This document shows, piece by piece, positions 1-10,257 of a DNA stretch of 34,670 nucleotides; the stretch's first letter is position 1, and every line of letters starts with the position of its first letter. This stretch comes from an uncultured Muriicola sp. (GTDB taxonomy: Bacteria; Bacteroidota; Bacteroidia; Flavobacteriales; Flavobacteriaceae): positions 1 to 34,670 of the forward strand of contig CALZFZ010000157.1 in NCBI GenBank assembly GCA_945786965.1, written 5' to 3'. A program made the translations under genes and the position numbers. The notes below the pieces were generated by a model. The model worked only from the letters and a program-made list of their open reading frames with translations, was not told the DNA's origin and made no database searches.

Positions 1-428
1 GGCTTTATCAATGTAAGAAGTTGTTCTACTATGGTGCCCACACCATTAAAATGGCCCTCCCTGAATGCTCCTTCCATGGCCTTGTCCAAGCCTTCAAAAT
101 CATATTCCTTTGAGATTAAATTGTTCTTGTACATTTCAGATATAGAAGGAGCAAAAATGATAAGTTCCTCGCTAAAACTTTTTAATAGTCTGAGATCGGC
201 TTCCAGCGTATTTGGATATTTTTTTAAGTCGGCCGGATTATTAAATTGGGTGGGATTCACAAAAATGCTTACCACTACTACATCATTATCCGAAACAGCC
301 TTTTGAACAAGGCTAAGATGCCCCTGATGAAGAGCACCCATTGTGGGCACCAAACCCAGTGTATTATTTTCTGTAGTTCGTAGGCCAAGATGCAATTTTA
401 ATTCCTTCTTGTCATGTAATACCTGCAT
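1..428 (-). CDS. panC: Pantoate--beta-alanine ligase (pantothenate synthetase), 3' part missing
   Basis: Joins pantoate and beta-alanine with ATP hydrolysis to give pantothenate, the precursor of coenzyme A, in the cytosol. I translated the minus strand from the ATG at 428: the protein begins MQVLHDKKELKLHL and carries the ATP-binding HIGH-type motif in LVPTMGALHQGHLSL, then VSIFVNPTQFNNPADL, both hallmarks of PanC. About 142 of the usual ~280 residues are visible; the rest lies beyond the left edge. It is read divergently from the GT5-like gene, with a 101-base gap holding a TAnnTTTG box for each direction. The family call is firm; the missing part cannot be checked for integrity. Confidence 0.95.
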   Translation of the reverse strand, partial: MQVLHDKKELKLHLGLRTTENNTLGLVPTMGALHQGHLSLVQKAVSDNDVVVVSIFVNPTQFNNPADLKKYPNTLEADLRLLKSFSEELIIFAPSISEMYKNNLISKEYDFEGLDKAMEGAFREGHFNGVGTIVEQLLTLIK

Positions 429-447
429 ACTCCATTTTAAAAGCGAG

Positions 448-455
448 CAAACTTA
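448..455 (-). promoter_or_regulatory. Candidate -7 box of panC
   Basis: Read on the minus strand this is TAAGTTTG, a match to the Bacteroidota TAnnTTTG box. It would place the transcript start about 16 bases before the panC ATG. No TTG is seen at the usual -33 distance, so this is a half-supported promoter. Confidence 0.4.
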
Positions 456-486
456 CTATAATTACGGCTAATCTGTATAATTTTCG

Positions 487-494
487 TAATTTTG
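487..494 (+). promoter_or_regulatory. Candidate -7 box of the GT5-like / DUF4270 unit
   Basis: TAATTTTG matches TAnnTTTG and lies 35 bases before the ATG at 530. No clear TTG stands 17-20 bases upstream. It is the best candidate promoter for the gene pair that follows, and sits back to back with the panC box. Confidence 0.4.
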
Positions 495-529
495 CAGCTA
501 CGTTTCTGCGATAAATAAAAAAAACCTGT

Positions 530-1339
530 ATGAATGGTAAAAAGATATTGTTTGTATCTTCAGAATTAGTGCCCTACTTACCAGAGAATGAAGTTTCCTT
601 AATGTCTTATGAAGCACCAAGAATGGTGAATAGCAAAGGAGGTCAAATACGTATTTTTATGCCGCGTTATGGCAATATTAATGAACGTAGACATCAGCTT
701 CATGAAGTTATTAGGCTGTCTGGGATGAATCTTGTGATCAATGATATGGATATGCCATTGATCATCAAAGTTGCTTCGATACCTCGGGAGCGCATCCAAG
801 TCTATTTTATAGACAATGAAGAGTATTTTAAAAGAAAAGCAACTTTCACCGATGAAAACGGACAAATGTTCGCAGACAATGACGAACGAGCCATATTCTT
901 TGCGAAAGGAGTTGTAGAGACGGTTAAAAAACTGAACTGGACTCCGGACATTATTCATGTTCATGGATGGATGGCATCCCTGCTGCCTTTGTATTTAAGG
1001 CAATATTATGCTGATGAGCCTCTTTTTGCTGATAGTAAAATTGTCACTTCGGTTTATGGAAAAAGCTTTGAAGGTAGCTTAGACAAGGAAATTTATAACA
1101 AAATAGCTTTTGATGGAATACCGGAAGAAGCAATATCTCTTTTAAAAGAACCCACCTATAATAATATGTTAAAAGTGGGGGTTAATTTTTCAGATGCCAT
1201 TATTTTAGCCGCTGAAGGAATTCCTGAAGAATTACAGGAATATATTACCAACCTCCAAAAACCTGTGTTGCCATATGTTTCTTTGCAAGAATTTGAAGAA
1301 GCTTATGCTAATTTTTATAACACTGAAGTTTTAAATTAA
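530..1339 (+). CDS. Half-length glycogen/starch synthase-like protein (GT5 N-terminal domain only)
   Basis: The 269-residue product starts [13 protein letters not shown] and later has [19 protein letters not shown], both typical of the N-terminal Rossmann domain of ADP-glucose-type glycogen synthases (GT5). True synthases have about 470-500 residues and a second, nucleotide-sugar-binding domain; here the protein ends after the first. The usual KxGGL ADP-glucose loop near the N terminus is also replaced ([13 protein letters not shown]). Glycogen synthase activity is therefore doubtful even though automatic tools will call it that. It lies 5 bases before a DUF4270 lipoprotein gene, so the two are probably co-transcribed, and the pair sits between panC and glmS. 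From memory this arrangement recurs in flavobacteria. Real role unknown. Confidence 0.8.
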   Translation: MNGKKILFVSSELVPYLPENEVSLMSYEAPRMVNSKGGQIRIFMPRYGNINERRHQLHEVIRLSGMNLVINDMDMPLIIKVASIPRERIQVYFIDNEEYFKRKATFTDENGQMFADNDERAIFFAKGVVETVKKLNWTPDIIHVHGWMASLLPLYLRQYYADEPLFADSKIVTSVYGKSFEGSLDKEIYNKIAFDGIPEEAISLLKEPTYNNMLKVGVNFSDAIILAAEGIPEELQEYITNLQKPVLPYVSLQEFEEAYANFYNTEVLN

Positions 1340-1344
1340 GTTCC

Positions 1345-3171
1345 ATGCAATTTTTATTTAGAAGAACAATACCTTTCATAATAGGGATTCTTTTTGTAAT
1401 CCCATTTGTTTCCTGTGAGGAGGATGTTACTACCATTGGTAATGGTGTTATTGATGGTGATCCTTTTGTAAGCAGTAAAGCCGTTTATGATGTTTTTGCT
1501 TTCAATAAGAAGATAGAAGCAGTTCAAACGAATAAGCTCCCCGTTTACCAAATAGGCGTTTTTAATGATCCTATTTTCGGGAGAACCACTGCGAGTATAA
1601 CATCGCAGGTTTCATTGCCGGGAGGTACCGGGAACCCGACATTCGGAACCTATTCCCAAATAACAGAAAATGATGCCGATACCGATGAGAACGAATCTAC
1701 TATAGAAGAAAATGAAACTGTAACCGAGGTTATTCTATATATACCCTATTTGCGGAATAATAGGGCTGATTCTGATCTGGATGGTGTGGCCGATGAATTT
1801 GATGTAGATCCTTTCGACTCTAACAGTGACAGTGACGGGGATGGACTCACAGACAATCAGGAACGATTGGCAGGTTCTGACCCTTTGAACGAAGATACTG
1901 ATGGTGATGGTATTCTGGATGCTGAAGACGATAGCACCCTGGGAAACCGTTTTCCGGTAAAACGAGATCTGGATAGTATCTACGGGAATCGCGAAGCTCC
2001 CTTTACATTTAAAGTAGAACGTTCTACTTTTTTCTTGCGGGATTTGGATCCCAATACTAATTTTCTGGAGGCTCAGGAATATTATTCTAACCAGGAATTT
2101 TCACCGTCTTTTGTTTCAGATGTTTTGTTTGAGGGTCCTGTTCAAATTAGTAATGAGCAAACGCTGATTTTTAAAGAAGATGACCCGGATACTGAAGAGG
2201 ATGAATCTCTGGATGCACCACAAGTTATAGAACCGGGGATCAGAGTACCCCTGGACGCAGCTTTTTTTCAAGCGAACATTTTAAATAAGGAAGGGAAATT
2301 TGAATTGATCAGTAATTCCAACTTCAAAGATTTTTTCAGGGGAATTCATATGTCTATTACCCCTATTACAGACGACATTATGCTTTTATTAGACCTTAGA
2401 AGCGCAAGCATTTCAATAGCGTATGAATATGACCAGGTAGTTGATGGTGATGTTGAAAAAGCCGAGCGCCAATTCAACTTGAACCTCTTAACAGGGCAAG
2501 GGAACACACCTATTCAGGGAAATGCGGTAAATACACTTCTTAGTGATGCTTATCCTCCAGAAGTAACAGATAAATTAGATACCGGAGTAAATGCCGATAA
2601 AATTTATCTCAAAGGGGCGGCCGGTTCCTTTACAGAAATAAAGTTGTTTGATGCAAACAATGGTGAGGAGTTGATCAATGAAATTAAATCCAATAATTGG
2701 ATAATTAATGAAGCAAACCTTGTTTTTTATGTCGACAGGGAAACGTTAGACGCAGCTGGGTCTGTCCCGGAACCACCAAGACTATATTTGTACAATGCTG
2801 AGAACAGAAATCCCTTGTATAATATTGTGACCGAAAACTCTGTTGCGGACACGCGTTTTGGCGTTTACCTGGATTATGATGGCTTTTTGGAAGAAGACAA
2901 TGACCAGGGAATAAAATACACCGTTCGCATCACAGATCATATCAATAATATGATCATTCGGGATTCAGTAAATGCTACTTTGGGCCTGACTATTACCCCA
3001 GACCTCAGAATTTCGGGCACTGCCAGAGCAATGTTGGCGGGTAGTTTAGAAAAAAGCCTGCCGGTTGCAGCAAACCTAACTCCGCTAAGTACAATTCTTT
3101 TTGGCAGTAGTGCTGTCGTGCCTGAGGATAAAAAGTTGAAACTTGAGCTTTTCTACACTGAAACCAATTAA
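1345..3171 (+). CDS. DUF4270 family outer lipoprotein with thrombospondin-3-like calcium repeats
   Basis: 608 residues with a hydrophobic signal and lipobox ending at Cys24 (FVSC, followed by EED), so exported and lipid-anchored by signal peptidase II. The sequence around [17 protein letters not shown] and the later beta-rich part (for example [14 protein letters not shown]) fit the Bacteroidota DUF4270 family, whose function is not established. Residues ~140-200 hold D-rich repeats such as [37 protein letters not shown] and [13 protein letters not shown], which resemble thrombospondin type 3 calcium-binding repeats, so this stretch probably folds around calcium. It follows the GT5-like gene by 5 bases and precedes glmS by 121. 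The family call comes from recalled similarity and context. Confidence 0.8.
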   Translation: MQFLFRRTIPFIIGILFVIPFVSCEEDVTTIGNGVIDGDPFVSSKAVYDVFAFNKKIEAVQTNKLPVYQIGVFNDPIFGRTTASITSQVSLPGGTGNPTFGTYSQITENDADTDENESTIEENETVTEVILYIPYLRNNRADSDLDGVADEFDVDPFDSNSDSDGDGLTDNQERLAGSDPLNEDTDGDGILDAEDDSTLGNRFPVKRDLDSIYGNREAPFTFKVERSTFFLRDLDPNTNFLEAQEYYSNQEFSPSFVSDVLFEGPVQISNEQTLIFKEDDPDTEEDESLDAPQVIEPGIRVPLDAAFFQANILNKEGKFELISNSNFKDFFRGIHMSITPITDDIMLLLDLRSASISIAYEYDQVVDGDVEKAERQFNLNLLTGQGNTPIQGNAVNTLLSDAYPPEVTDKLDTGVNADKIYLKGAAGSFTEIKLFDANNGEELINEIKSNNWIINEANLVFYVDRETLDAAGSVPEPPRLYLYNAENRNPLYNIVTENSVADTRFGVYLDYDGFLEEDNDQGIKYTVRITDHINNMIIRDSVNATLGLTITPDLRISGTARAMLAGSLEKSLPVAANLTPLSTILFGSSAVVPEDKKLKLELFYTETN

Positions 3172-3292
3172 AAGTTTAAAAAGAATACCACTAAAGGATA
3201 ATTCGCGTTATACAACCAATAAAACTGTATAATGTAACTTACTTCTTGTAAATTTACGCAGCTTTAAAAAATTAAAATAAATTTGATCTTTT

Positions 3293-5140
3293 ATGTGTGG
3301 AATAGTCGGATATATTGGTTATAGGGAAGCTTATCCAATCATAATGAAAGGCTTGCAACGCCTTGAATACAGAGGCTATGACAGCGCCGGTATTGCACTT
3401 TATGACGGGAATCAGATCTACCTTTCCAAAACCAAAGGGAAAGTAGAAGATCTTAAAAATAAATCTGAAAGTCAGATTCCATTAAATGGTAGCCTGGGAA
3501 TAGGCCATACTCGTTGGGCAACTCACGGGGTTCCAAATGATGTGAATTCGCATCCACACTATTCAAATTCTGGAGATCTGGTTATCATTCATAATGGGAT
3601 TATAGAGAATTACGAATCAATAAAAACCGAATTAATTAAAAGGGGCTACGTATTTGAGTCCGATACTGATACCGAGGTTTTGGTGAACCTTATTGAGGAA
3701 GTTAAAAAGAAAGAAAACGTTTTACTGGGGCATGCCGTTCAAATTGCCCTTAACCAGGTAGTAGGAGCCTATGCAATTGCCGTTTTCGACAAACAAAAAC
3801 CAGACGAAATTGTAGTAGCCAAACTGGGGAGTCCCCTGGCCATAGGAATTGGTGACAAAGAGTTTTTCATAGCGTCAGATGCATCTCCTTTTATAGAGTT
3901 TACAAACAATGCTGTATACCTTGAAGATGAAGAAATGGCGATTATCAGACTAGGGAAAGAGATAAAATTACGCAAGATAAAAGACGATGCGATCGCGTAT
4001 CCCATGATCCAGGAACTTCAACTTAACCTGGAAGAGATTGAAAAAGGTGGCTATGATCATTTTATGTTGAAAGAGATCTATGAGCAACCCCGTGCCATAA
4101 AGGATACGTATAGGGGTAGGTTATTGGTAGACCAGGGACTAATCAAAATGTCCGGGATAGATCAAAACCTCGAGAAATTTATGAATGCCCAAAGGATCAT
4201 AATTGTGGCATGTGGTACTTCCTGGCATGCAGGACTGGTAGCCGAGTATATTTTTGAAGATTTGGCCAGAATACCTGTTGAGGTAGAATACGCTTCAGAA
4301 TTCAGATATCGTAATCCGGTGATTACAAGCAAAGATGTGGTCATTGCCATCTCACAATCTGGGGAAACAGCAGATACACTGGCGGCAATAAAACTGGCCA
4401 AAGAAAGAGGTGCGTTTGTATTTGGTGTCTGCAACGTGGTAGGGTCCTCCATCGCAAGGGAAACCAATGCCGGAGCCTATACACATGCAGGACCGGAAAT
4501 TGGAGTAGCATCTACCAAGGCGTTTACTACTCAGATCACTATTCTTACCTTAATTGCGCTTAAACTAGCCAAAGCCAAAGGAGAATTTTCTGAATCCAGG
4601 TTTCACGAATACCTTACAGAACTAGAAAACATACCTGCCAAAGTTTCTAAGGCACTAGAGGCCAATCCGTTGGTAGAAATAATTGCCGATGTCTATAAGG
4701 ATTCTGAGAATTGCCTCTATCTGGGACGGGGTTATAATTTCCCTGTTGCTTTGGAAGGGGCCTTAAAATTAAAAGAGATAAGTTATATTCATGCCGAAGG
4801 GTATCCAGCTGCAGAAATGAAGCATGGACCTATAGCCCTTATAGATGAACATATGCCGGTAATCGTGATTGCCACTAAAAAAGGGCATTACGAAAAGGTT
4901 GTCAGTAATATTCAGGAAATAAAAACTCGAAAAGGCAAGATCATAGCCATAGTAACTGAAGGCGATGACCAGGTCAGGGATTTGGCAGATCACGTCATTG
5001 AAGTTCCGGAGACCTTCGAGAGCCTCACACCCTTGCTTACCACCATACCTTTGCAGTTATTATCGTACCATATTGCTGTGATGCGGGGATGTAACGTTGA
5101 TCAACCCCGTAATCTCGCTAAATCGGTAACGGTTGAATAA
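3293..5140 (+). CDS. glmS: Glutamine--fructose-6-phosphate aminotransferase (isomerizing)
   Basis: Makes glucosamine-6-phosphate from fructose-6-phosphate and glutamine, the entry step to UDP-GlcNAc for peptidoglycan and LPS. The N terminus MCGIVGYIG gives the Cys nucleophile right after the initiator Met; RGYDSAGIAL, GHTRWATHG and NGIIENY complete the class II glutaminase domain (about residues 1-220). Two SIS sugar-isomerase domains follow, with VACGTSWHAG, SQSGETADTL, EGALKLKEISY and AAEMKHGPIALID. The protein ends with the family tail NLAKSVTVE. The length of 615 residues is normal. The 121-base leader shows no glmS ribozyme-like structure that I could recognise, in keeping with that ribozyme being mainly a Firmicutes feature. 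Confidence 0.98.
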   Translation: MCGIVGYIGYREAYPIIMKGLQRLEYRGYDSAGIALYDGNQIYLSKTKGKVEDLKNKSESQIPLNGSLGIGHTRWATHGVPNDVNSHPHYSNSGDLVIIHNGIIENYESIKTELIKRGYVFESDTDTEVLVNLIEEVKKKENVLLGHAVQIALNQVVGAYAIAVFDKQKPDEIVVAKLGSPLAIGIGDKEFFIASDASPFIEFTNNAVYLEDEEMAIIRLGKEIKLRKIKDDAIAYPMIQELQLNLEEIEKGGYDHFMLKEIYEQPRAIKDTYRGRLLVDQGLIKMSGIDQNLEKFMNAQRIIIVACGTSWHAGLVAEYIFEDLARIPVEVEYASEFRYRNPVITSKDVVIAISQSGETADTLAAIKLAKERGAFVFGVCNVVGSSIARETNAGAYTHAGPEIGVASTKAFTTQITILTLIALKLAKAKGEFSESRFHEYLTELENIPAKVSKALEANPLVEIIADVYKDSENCLYLGRGYNFPVALEGALKLKEISYIHAEGYPAAEMKHGPIALIDEHMPVIVIATKKGHYEKVVSNIQEIKTRKGKIIAIVTEGDDQVRDLADHVIEVPETFESLTPLLTTIPLQLLSYHIAVMRGCNVDQPRNLAKSVTVE

Positions 5141-5370
5141 ATATTCTTCCAAGGACTATTTTATTTAAGTTTCAACACTACCTTTTTTATCCAAAATATT
5201 TAAGGGCGTATGTTAGTTTAGTCGGTTAATATTTGAAGACTAAGCCTGTATGCCTTCATTGAATTTCAACTGCTGTTTTTAAAGCAAACAGGACTTCACT
5301 CATTTTAATCGTGCACGTATTTCAGATTGTCAGGTTGGTAATAAATACTATTAATATTTTTCATATTAAT

Positions 5371-5386
5371 ATTATGCATGCATAAT
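5371..5386. promoter_or_regulatory. 16-base perfect palindrome, candidate operator
   Basis: ATTATGCATGCATAAT is its own reverse complement. Its right end shares four bases with the TAATTTTG box, so a protein bound here would cover the promoter. No regulator gene is adjacent. Confidence 0.45.
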
Positions 5387-5390
5387 TTTG
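5383..5390 (+). promoter_or_regulatory. Candidate -7 box of the TonB receptor gene
   Basis: TAATTTTG fits TAnnTTTG and predicts a transcript starting near 5394, with a leader of about 60 bases before the ATG at 5455. No TTG lies at the normal -33 spacing, which would fit a promoter that needs an activator. Confidence 0.4.
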
Positions 5391-5454
5391 ATAAATTAAT
5401 ATTATTAGATTAAAAAAATCTGTAAATTGTCCGGAATTACTAAGCTAATAACCA

Positions 5455-8205
5455 ATGAGAACAAAACTCTTTTTTTTATTCCTGCTGGCAGGAATTGGGG
5501 CCTTCGCGCAGACAACCGTAAATGGTACTGTAATTGATAATAACGGTGAACCGATACCGGGGGCAAACGTTGTAATAATCGGAACAAGCACGGGAACGGT
5601 GGCCGACTTTGATGGAAAATTCGTTTTATCAACCAATGAAACGCCTCCCTTTGTTTTGAGGATTACCAGCATCGGTTTCACTGAAGTAACCGCGCAAGTA
5701 ACTTCAAACAATCAAAGCTTAACCATTACCCTTCAGGAAGCACAAACCATGCTCGATGAAATCGTTGTATCAGCATCCAGGAGGCCAGAACGGCTTTTTG
5801 AATCTCCGGTATCTGTAGAACGCTTTGGACTAAAAGAGATCAAGAATGCGGCAGCGGAATCTTTTTATGGGAGCTTACAGAATTTAAAAGGAGTAGATAT
5901 AAATACCAATAGTTTAACCTTCCAGTCTATCAATACACGGGGCTTTGCAACCTTTGCAAACACGCGATTTTTGCAGTTGGTAGATGGGATGGATAACTCG
6001 GCTCCCGGACTTAATTTTGTCTTGGGAAACCTGGTAGGGATGTCCGAACTGGAGGTGCAAAGTGTTGAAATATTACCGGGGGCCTCTTCTGCTTTATACG
6101 GAGCAGGAGCCTTTAATGGGATCTTGTTTATGAGAAGTAAAAGTCCTTTCGACTTTCAGGGGATTAGCGCCTATTTCAAAACAGGGATCACATCACAGGA
6201 AGCAGCCGGCGATAACAACTACTATGATTTTGGGATTCGCGCAGCACATGCTTTTAGCGATAAATTGGCTGTGAAAGCAAATTTATCGTATTTGCAAGGT
6301 GAGGATTGGCATGCCAACAGAACAGATGATCTTTTTAATCCTGGGGCTACACGCACAGACCCTGCATATGATGGCTTAAATGTATATGGGGATGAGGTCG
6401 GCACCTTGCTCAATTTTGATAATCTTGCTGGTTTGCCTTCAGGCACCGTTGGTTCAGCCTTTGTTACAAGGACCGGCTATGATGAGGGTGTTCTCGCAAA
6501 CTACGATGCCCAAAGTGTCAAATTTGATGGTTCTATTCACTACAAGCCATTTGCCGATGACTTTGAAATTGTTTATAACGGTCGGATAGGTAGAGGTAAT
6601 ACTATTTACCAGGGAGCCAACCGATATTCCATAAAGAACTTTATTCTACAGCAACACAAATTGGAGTTTAGGAACGATAATTTCTTTTTAAGGGGGTACA
6701 TTACTTCAGAAAATTCGGGGGATTCTTATGACACCCGATTTGCAGCTATAAATATCAACCGGAAATGGAAGGGAGATACACAGTGGTTTACCGAGTACGC
6801 ACAAACCTATATAGGGGCCCGTTTAGGAGTTGGAACCGGTGTACTTTTGGATGATGCCACTGCACATGCCGCAGCCAGACAGGCAGCAGACACAGGTAGG
6901 TTTATTCCCGGAACACCCCAATTTCAGACTGCATTTAATGCGGTTACTGCGGATGGGGATTTATTAACCGGCTCAAAATTTATCGATAATACGAAGCTAC
7001 GTCATGCAGATGCCAACTATAATTTTACTCACCTAACAAGTGAATTTGCAGAGATCCAAATAGGTGGTTCTTTCAGAGAGTATGACCTGAATTCGAACGG
7101 TACCATCTTTACGGACATCGATGGACCCATTAAATACAATGAATATGGAGCCTACCTTCAAATTCAGAAGAAACTATTAGAGGAACGCCTTAAATTTACC
7201 GGGTCTATCCGTTATGACAAGAATGAATTTTTCGATGGTTTCTTTTCACCACGGGTATCATTGGCGTATACCGCCGGAGCCTCAAAAAAACATAATTTCA
7301 GAGTTTCGGCTCAACAGGGTTTCCGAAATCCTACTACCCAGGATCTTTTCATTGGTTTAAATGCAGGAAGGGCTGTTTTAGTTGGTTCTGCACCTAGTAA
7401 CCTCGATAGGGATGTCAGAACCTATACGTTAAGTAGTTCCGGGGCAACAATCGCAGGATCTAGTACAGCAACCGTATTAGGCAGGGCGGCTTACGAAAAT
7501 GCCTTCTCCCTGGCGTCTGTAAACGCAGGGGCACCCACTGCCGTAAATACACCTCTGGTTAAACCTGAAGAAATCACTGCGTATGAAGTGGGTTACCGGG
7601 CACAATTCGGTAAAGTTGCAGTAGATCTAAGTGGTTATTATAATAAGTATAAAAATTTCATATCGAATACAACGGTTCTTGTTCCTTTTTATGGTACTGC
7701 CGGGGATAACGCATTGTCATTATTGGCCTTGCAGAATGGCGATTTCTTCCCATACCAAACTTATACCAATTCTGAGGCCGATATAAATTCGTATGGGGCT
7801 ACAATTGGGGTTGATGTTAAGATCTTAGGAAACTTTGATCTTGGGGCTAATTATACGTATTCGGAAATCGATTTTAATCAGGCAGCTTTTCCCGATTTCA
7901 GGACCAACTTCAATACGCCAAATCACAAGGTAAAGGCCTCATTCGGAAATACGGAGTTGTTTAAGAACTTTGGATTTAACATCAATTATCGTTGGAGTGA
8001 CACCTATTTTTGGCAGGCAACTTTCGCCGATGGCGACATTCCCTCTTATAATATTTTGGATGCACAAATTAATTATTCAGTTCCTGATATTAAATCTATT
8101 TTTAAATTGGGTGGTTCCAACATTTTGGGTGAGGAATATTTCTCAGCTATTGGAACCGGAAATGTTGGATCTATTTTTTATGTTTCCTGGACCATAAATC
8201 CTTAA
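5455..8205 (+). CDS. TonB-dependent outer-membrane receptor with carboxypeptidase-like N-terminal domain
   Basis: A 916-residue outer-membrane importer. The signal peptide MRTKLFFLFLLAGIGAFAQ probably ends at AFA. Residues ~22-100 form the carboxypeptidase-D-regulatory-like (CarboxypepD_reg) domain (TVNGTVIDNNGEPIPGANV, then GTVADFDGKFVL). The plug follows (EIVVSASRRPERLFESPVS, VEILPGASSALYGAGAFNG), then a long beta barrel ending FYVSWTINP, a plausible aromatic-rich final strand. No susD-like gene lies next to it, so it is not a Sus-type glycan pair; the ligand may be a siderophore, cobalamin, peptide or other compound and cannot be read from the sequence. It is monocistronic: a repeat-rich promoter region precedes it and a strong terminator follows. 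Confidence 0.93.
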   Translation: MRTKLFFLFLLAGIGAFAQTTVNGTVIDNNGEPIPGANVVIIGTSTGTVADFDGKFVLSTNETPPFVLRITSIGFTEVTAQVTSNNQSLTITLQEAQTMLDEIVVSASRRPERLFESPVSVERFGLKEIKNAAAESFYGSLQNLKGVDINTNSLTFQSINTRGFATFANTRFLQLVDGMDNSAPGLNFVLGNLVGMSELEVQSVEILPGASSALYGAGAFNGILFMRSKSPFDFQGISAYFKTGITSQEAAGDNNYYDFGIRAAHAFSDKLAVKANLSYLQGEDWHANRTDDLFNPGATRTDPAYDGLNVYGDEVGTLLNFDNLAGLPSGTVGSAFVTRTGYDEGVLANYDAQSVKFDGSIHYKPFADDFEIVYNGRIGRGNTIYQGANRYSIKNFILQQHKLEFRNDNFFLRGYITSENSGDSYDTRFAAININRKWKGDTQWFTEYAQTYIGARLGVGTGVLLDDATAHAAARQAADTGRFIPGTPQFQTAFNAVTADGDLLTGSKFIDNTKLRHADANYNFTHLTSEFAEIQIGGSFREYDLNSNGTIFTDIDGPIKYNEYGAYLQIQKKLLEERLKFTGSIRYDKNEFFDGFFSPRVSLAYTAGASKKHNFRVSAQQGFRNPTTQDLFIGLNAGRAVLVGSAPSNLDRDVRTYTLSSSGATIAGSSTATVLGRAAYENAFSLASVNAGAPTAVNTPLVKPEEITAYEVGYRAQFGKVAVDLSGYYNKYKNFISNTTVLVPFYGTAGDNALSLLALQNGDFFPYQTYTNSEADINSYGATIGVDVKILGNFDLGANYTYSEIDFNQAAFPDFRTNFNTPNHKVKASFGNTELFKNFGFNINYRWSDTYFWQATFADGDIPSYNILDAQINYSVPDIKSIFKLGGSNILGEEYFSAIGTGNVGSIFYVSWTINP

Positions 8206-8226
8206 AAATAAAGACCATAATCAAAG

Positions 8227-8257
8227 AAAAAGCACCGTATTAACCGGTGCTTTTTTT
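8227..8257 (+). terminator. Rho-independent terminator of the TonB receptor gene
   Basis: AGCACCG (8231-8237), a 7-base loop and CGGTGCT (8245-8251) form a perfect GC-rich stem. It is preceded by an A run and followed by seven T residues (8251-8257). It lies 21 bases after the receptor stop codon and insulates atpD. Confidence 0.9.
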
Positions 8258-8304
8258 ATAAAGAAAAAATCGGTTTAACGTTATTTATTTAAATAGTAAA
8301 AACA

Positions 8305-8312
8305 TATCTTTG
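8305..8312 (+). promoter_or_regulatory. Candidate -7 box of atpD-atpC
   Basis: TATCTTTG matches TAnnTTTG and would give a leader of about 70 bases before the atpD ATG. No TTG is found at -33. It lies after the terminator, so atpDC needs its own promoter and this is the best match. Confidence 0.45.
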
Positions 8313-8377
8313 CAGCCGGAAAAAAGTTCCTACATGTTTATATCACAGAGTTCTATTTCCTGTTAATACGAAAATAA

Positions 8378-9898
<1,521 letters not shown>

Positions 9899-9954
9899 AA
9901 TCTCTTATACTAATTTAAGCGAATTGTTATAGCTGAATCTAGAAAACGCAAACT

Positions 9955-10233
9955 ATGCATTTAGAAATTGTATCCCCGGAAGCCACGTTATTTTCAGGTG
10001 AAGTGGACTCAGTTACGGTACCAGGTTTAAAAGGAGAGTTTCAAGTCTTAATAGATCACGCTCCTATAGTCTCTTTACTACAGCAAGGGACCGTTAAGAT
10101 CGGGGGGAAAGTAACCATTGAGGAAGAATACGAATCCAAATTCAAAAAGAGTCCTGATGGTAAAACAACCATGTCAATTTCGAGCGGCACCATTGAGATG
10201 AATAATAATAAAGTAATTGTTCTGGTCGATTAA
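9955..10233 (+). CDS. atpC: F1 ATP synthase subunit epsilon, short form
   Basis: A 92-residue central-stalk subunit that joins gamma to the c ring. The sequence MHLEIVSPEATLFSGEVDSVTVPGLKGEFQVLIDHAPIVS is the canonical epsilon beta-sandwich start. It stops after a strand-like end (NNNKVIVLVD), so the two C-terminal helices that in many bacteria inhibit ATP hydrolysis are absent; E. coli epsilon has 139 residues. The ~20-residue segment EEEYESKFKKSPDGKTTMS is a charged loop inside the sandwich. It is co-transcribed with atpD. The short form seems usual for flavobacteria, so I do not read it as a truncation. Confidence 0.95.
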   Translation: MHLEIVSPEATLFSGEVDSVTVPGLKGEFQVLIDHAPIVSLLQQGTVKIGGKVTIEEEYESKFKKSPDGKTTMSISSGTIEMNNNKVIVLVD

Positions 10234-10257
10234 GCTTAGAGAAGAAAATATTTTGTT

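Larger units (their letters stand above)
5350..5403 (+). repeat. Three ATTAATATT repeats spaced by 15 and 30 bases
   Basis: ATTAATATT occurs exactly at 5350-5358, 5365-5373 and 5395-5403. The start-to-start distances are 15 and 30, multiples of the same unit. They flank the -7 box of the TonB receptor gene. In such AT-rich DNA chance copies are possible, but three identical 9-mers in 54 bases at regular spacing suggest sites for a regulator. Confidence 0.5.
5141..5454 (+). other. 314-base intergenic region, regulatory repeats only
   Basis: This gap between glmS and the TonB receptor gene holds no convincing ORF or RNA gene. Its first half shows only a weak hairpin (CTGTTT at 5273, AAACAG at 5286). 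Its second half is very AT-rich and carries three ATTAATATT repeats, a 16-base palindrome and a TAnnTTTG box, listed separately. I see no strong terminator after glmS. Confidence 0.6.

Noticed and set aside
31-306. Plus-strand ORF of 91 codons
   Set aside because: It lies antisense within panC, whose minus-strand reading has clear family motifs.
599-964. Minus-strand ORF of 121 codons within the GT5-like gene
   Set aside because: Shadow frame; the plus strand shows recognised GT5 motifs across the same bases.
3172-3292. glmS ribozyme or riboswitch before glmS
   Set aside because: The 121-base region is AT-rich with no recognisable ribozyme core, and the element is not expected in this phylum.
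5273-5291. Small hairpin CTGTTT / AAACAG after glmS as a terminator
   Set aside because: Only six pairs, a 7-base loop and no T run after it.
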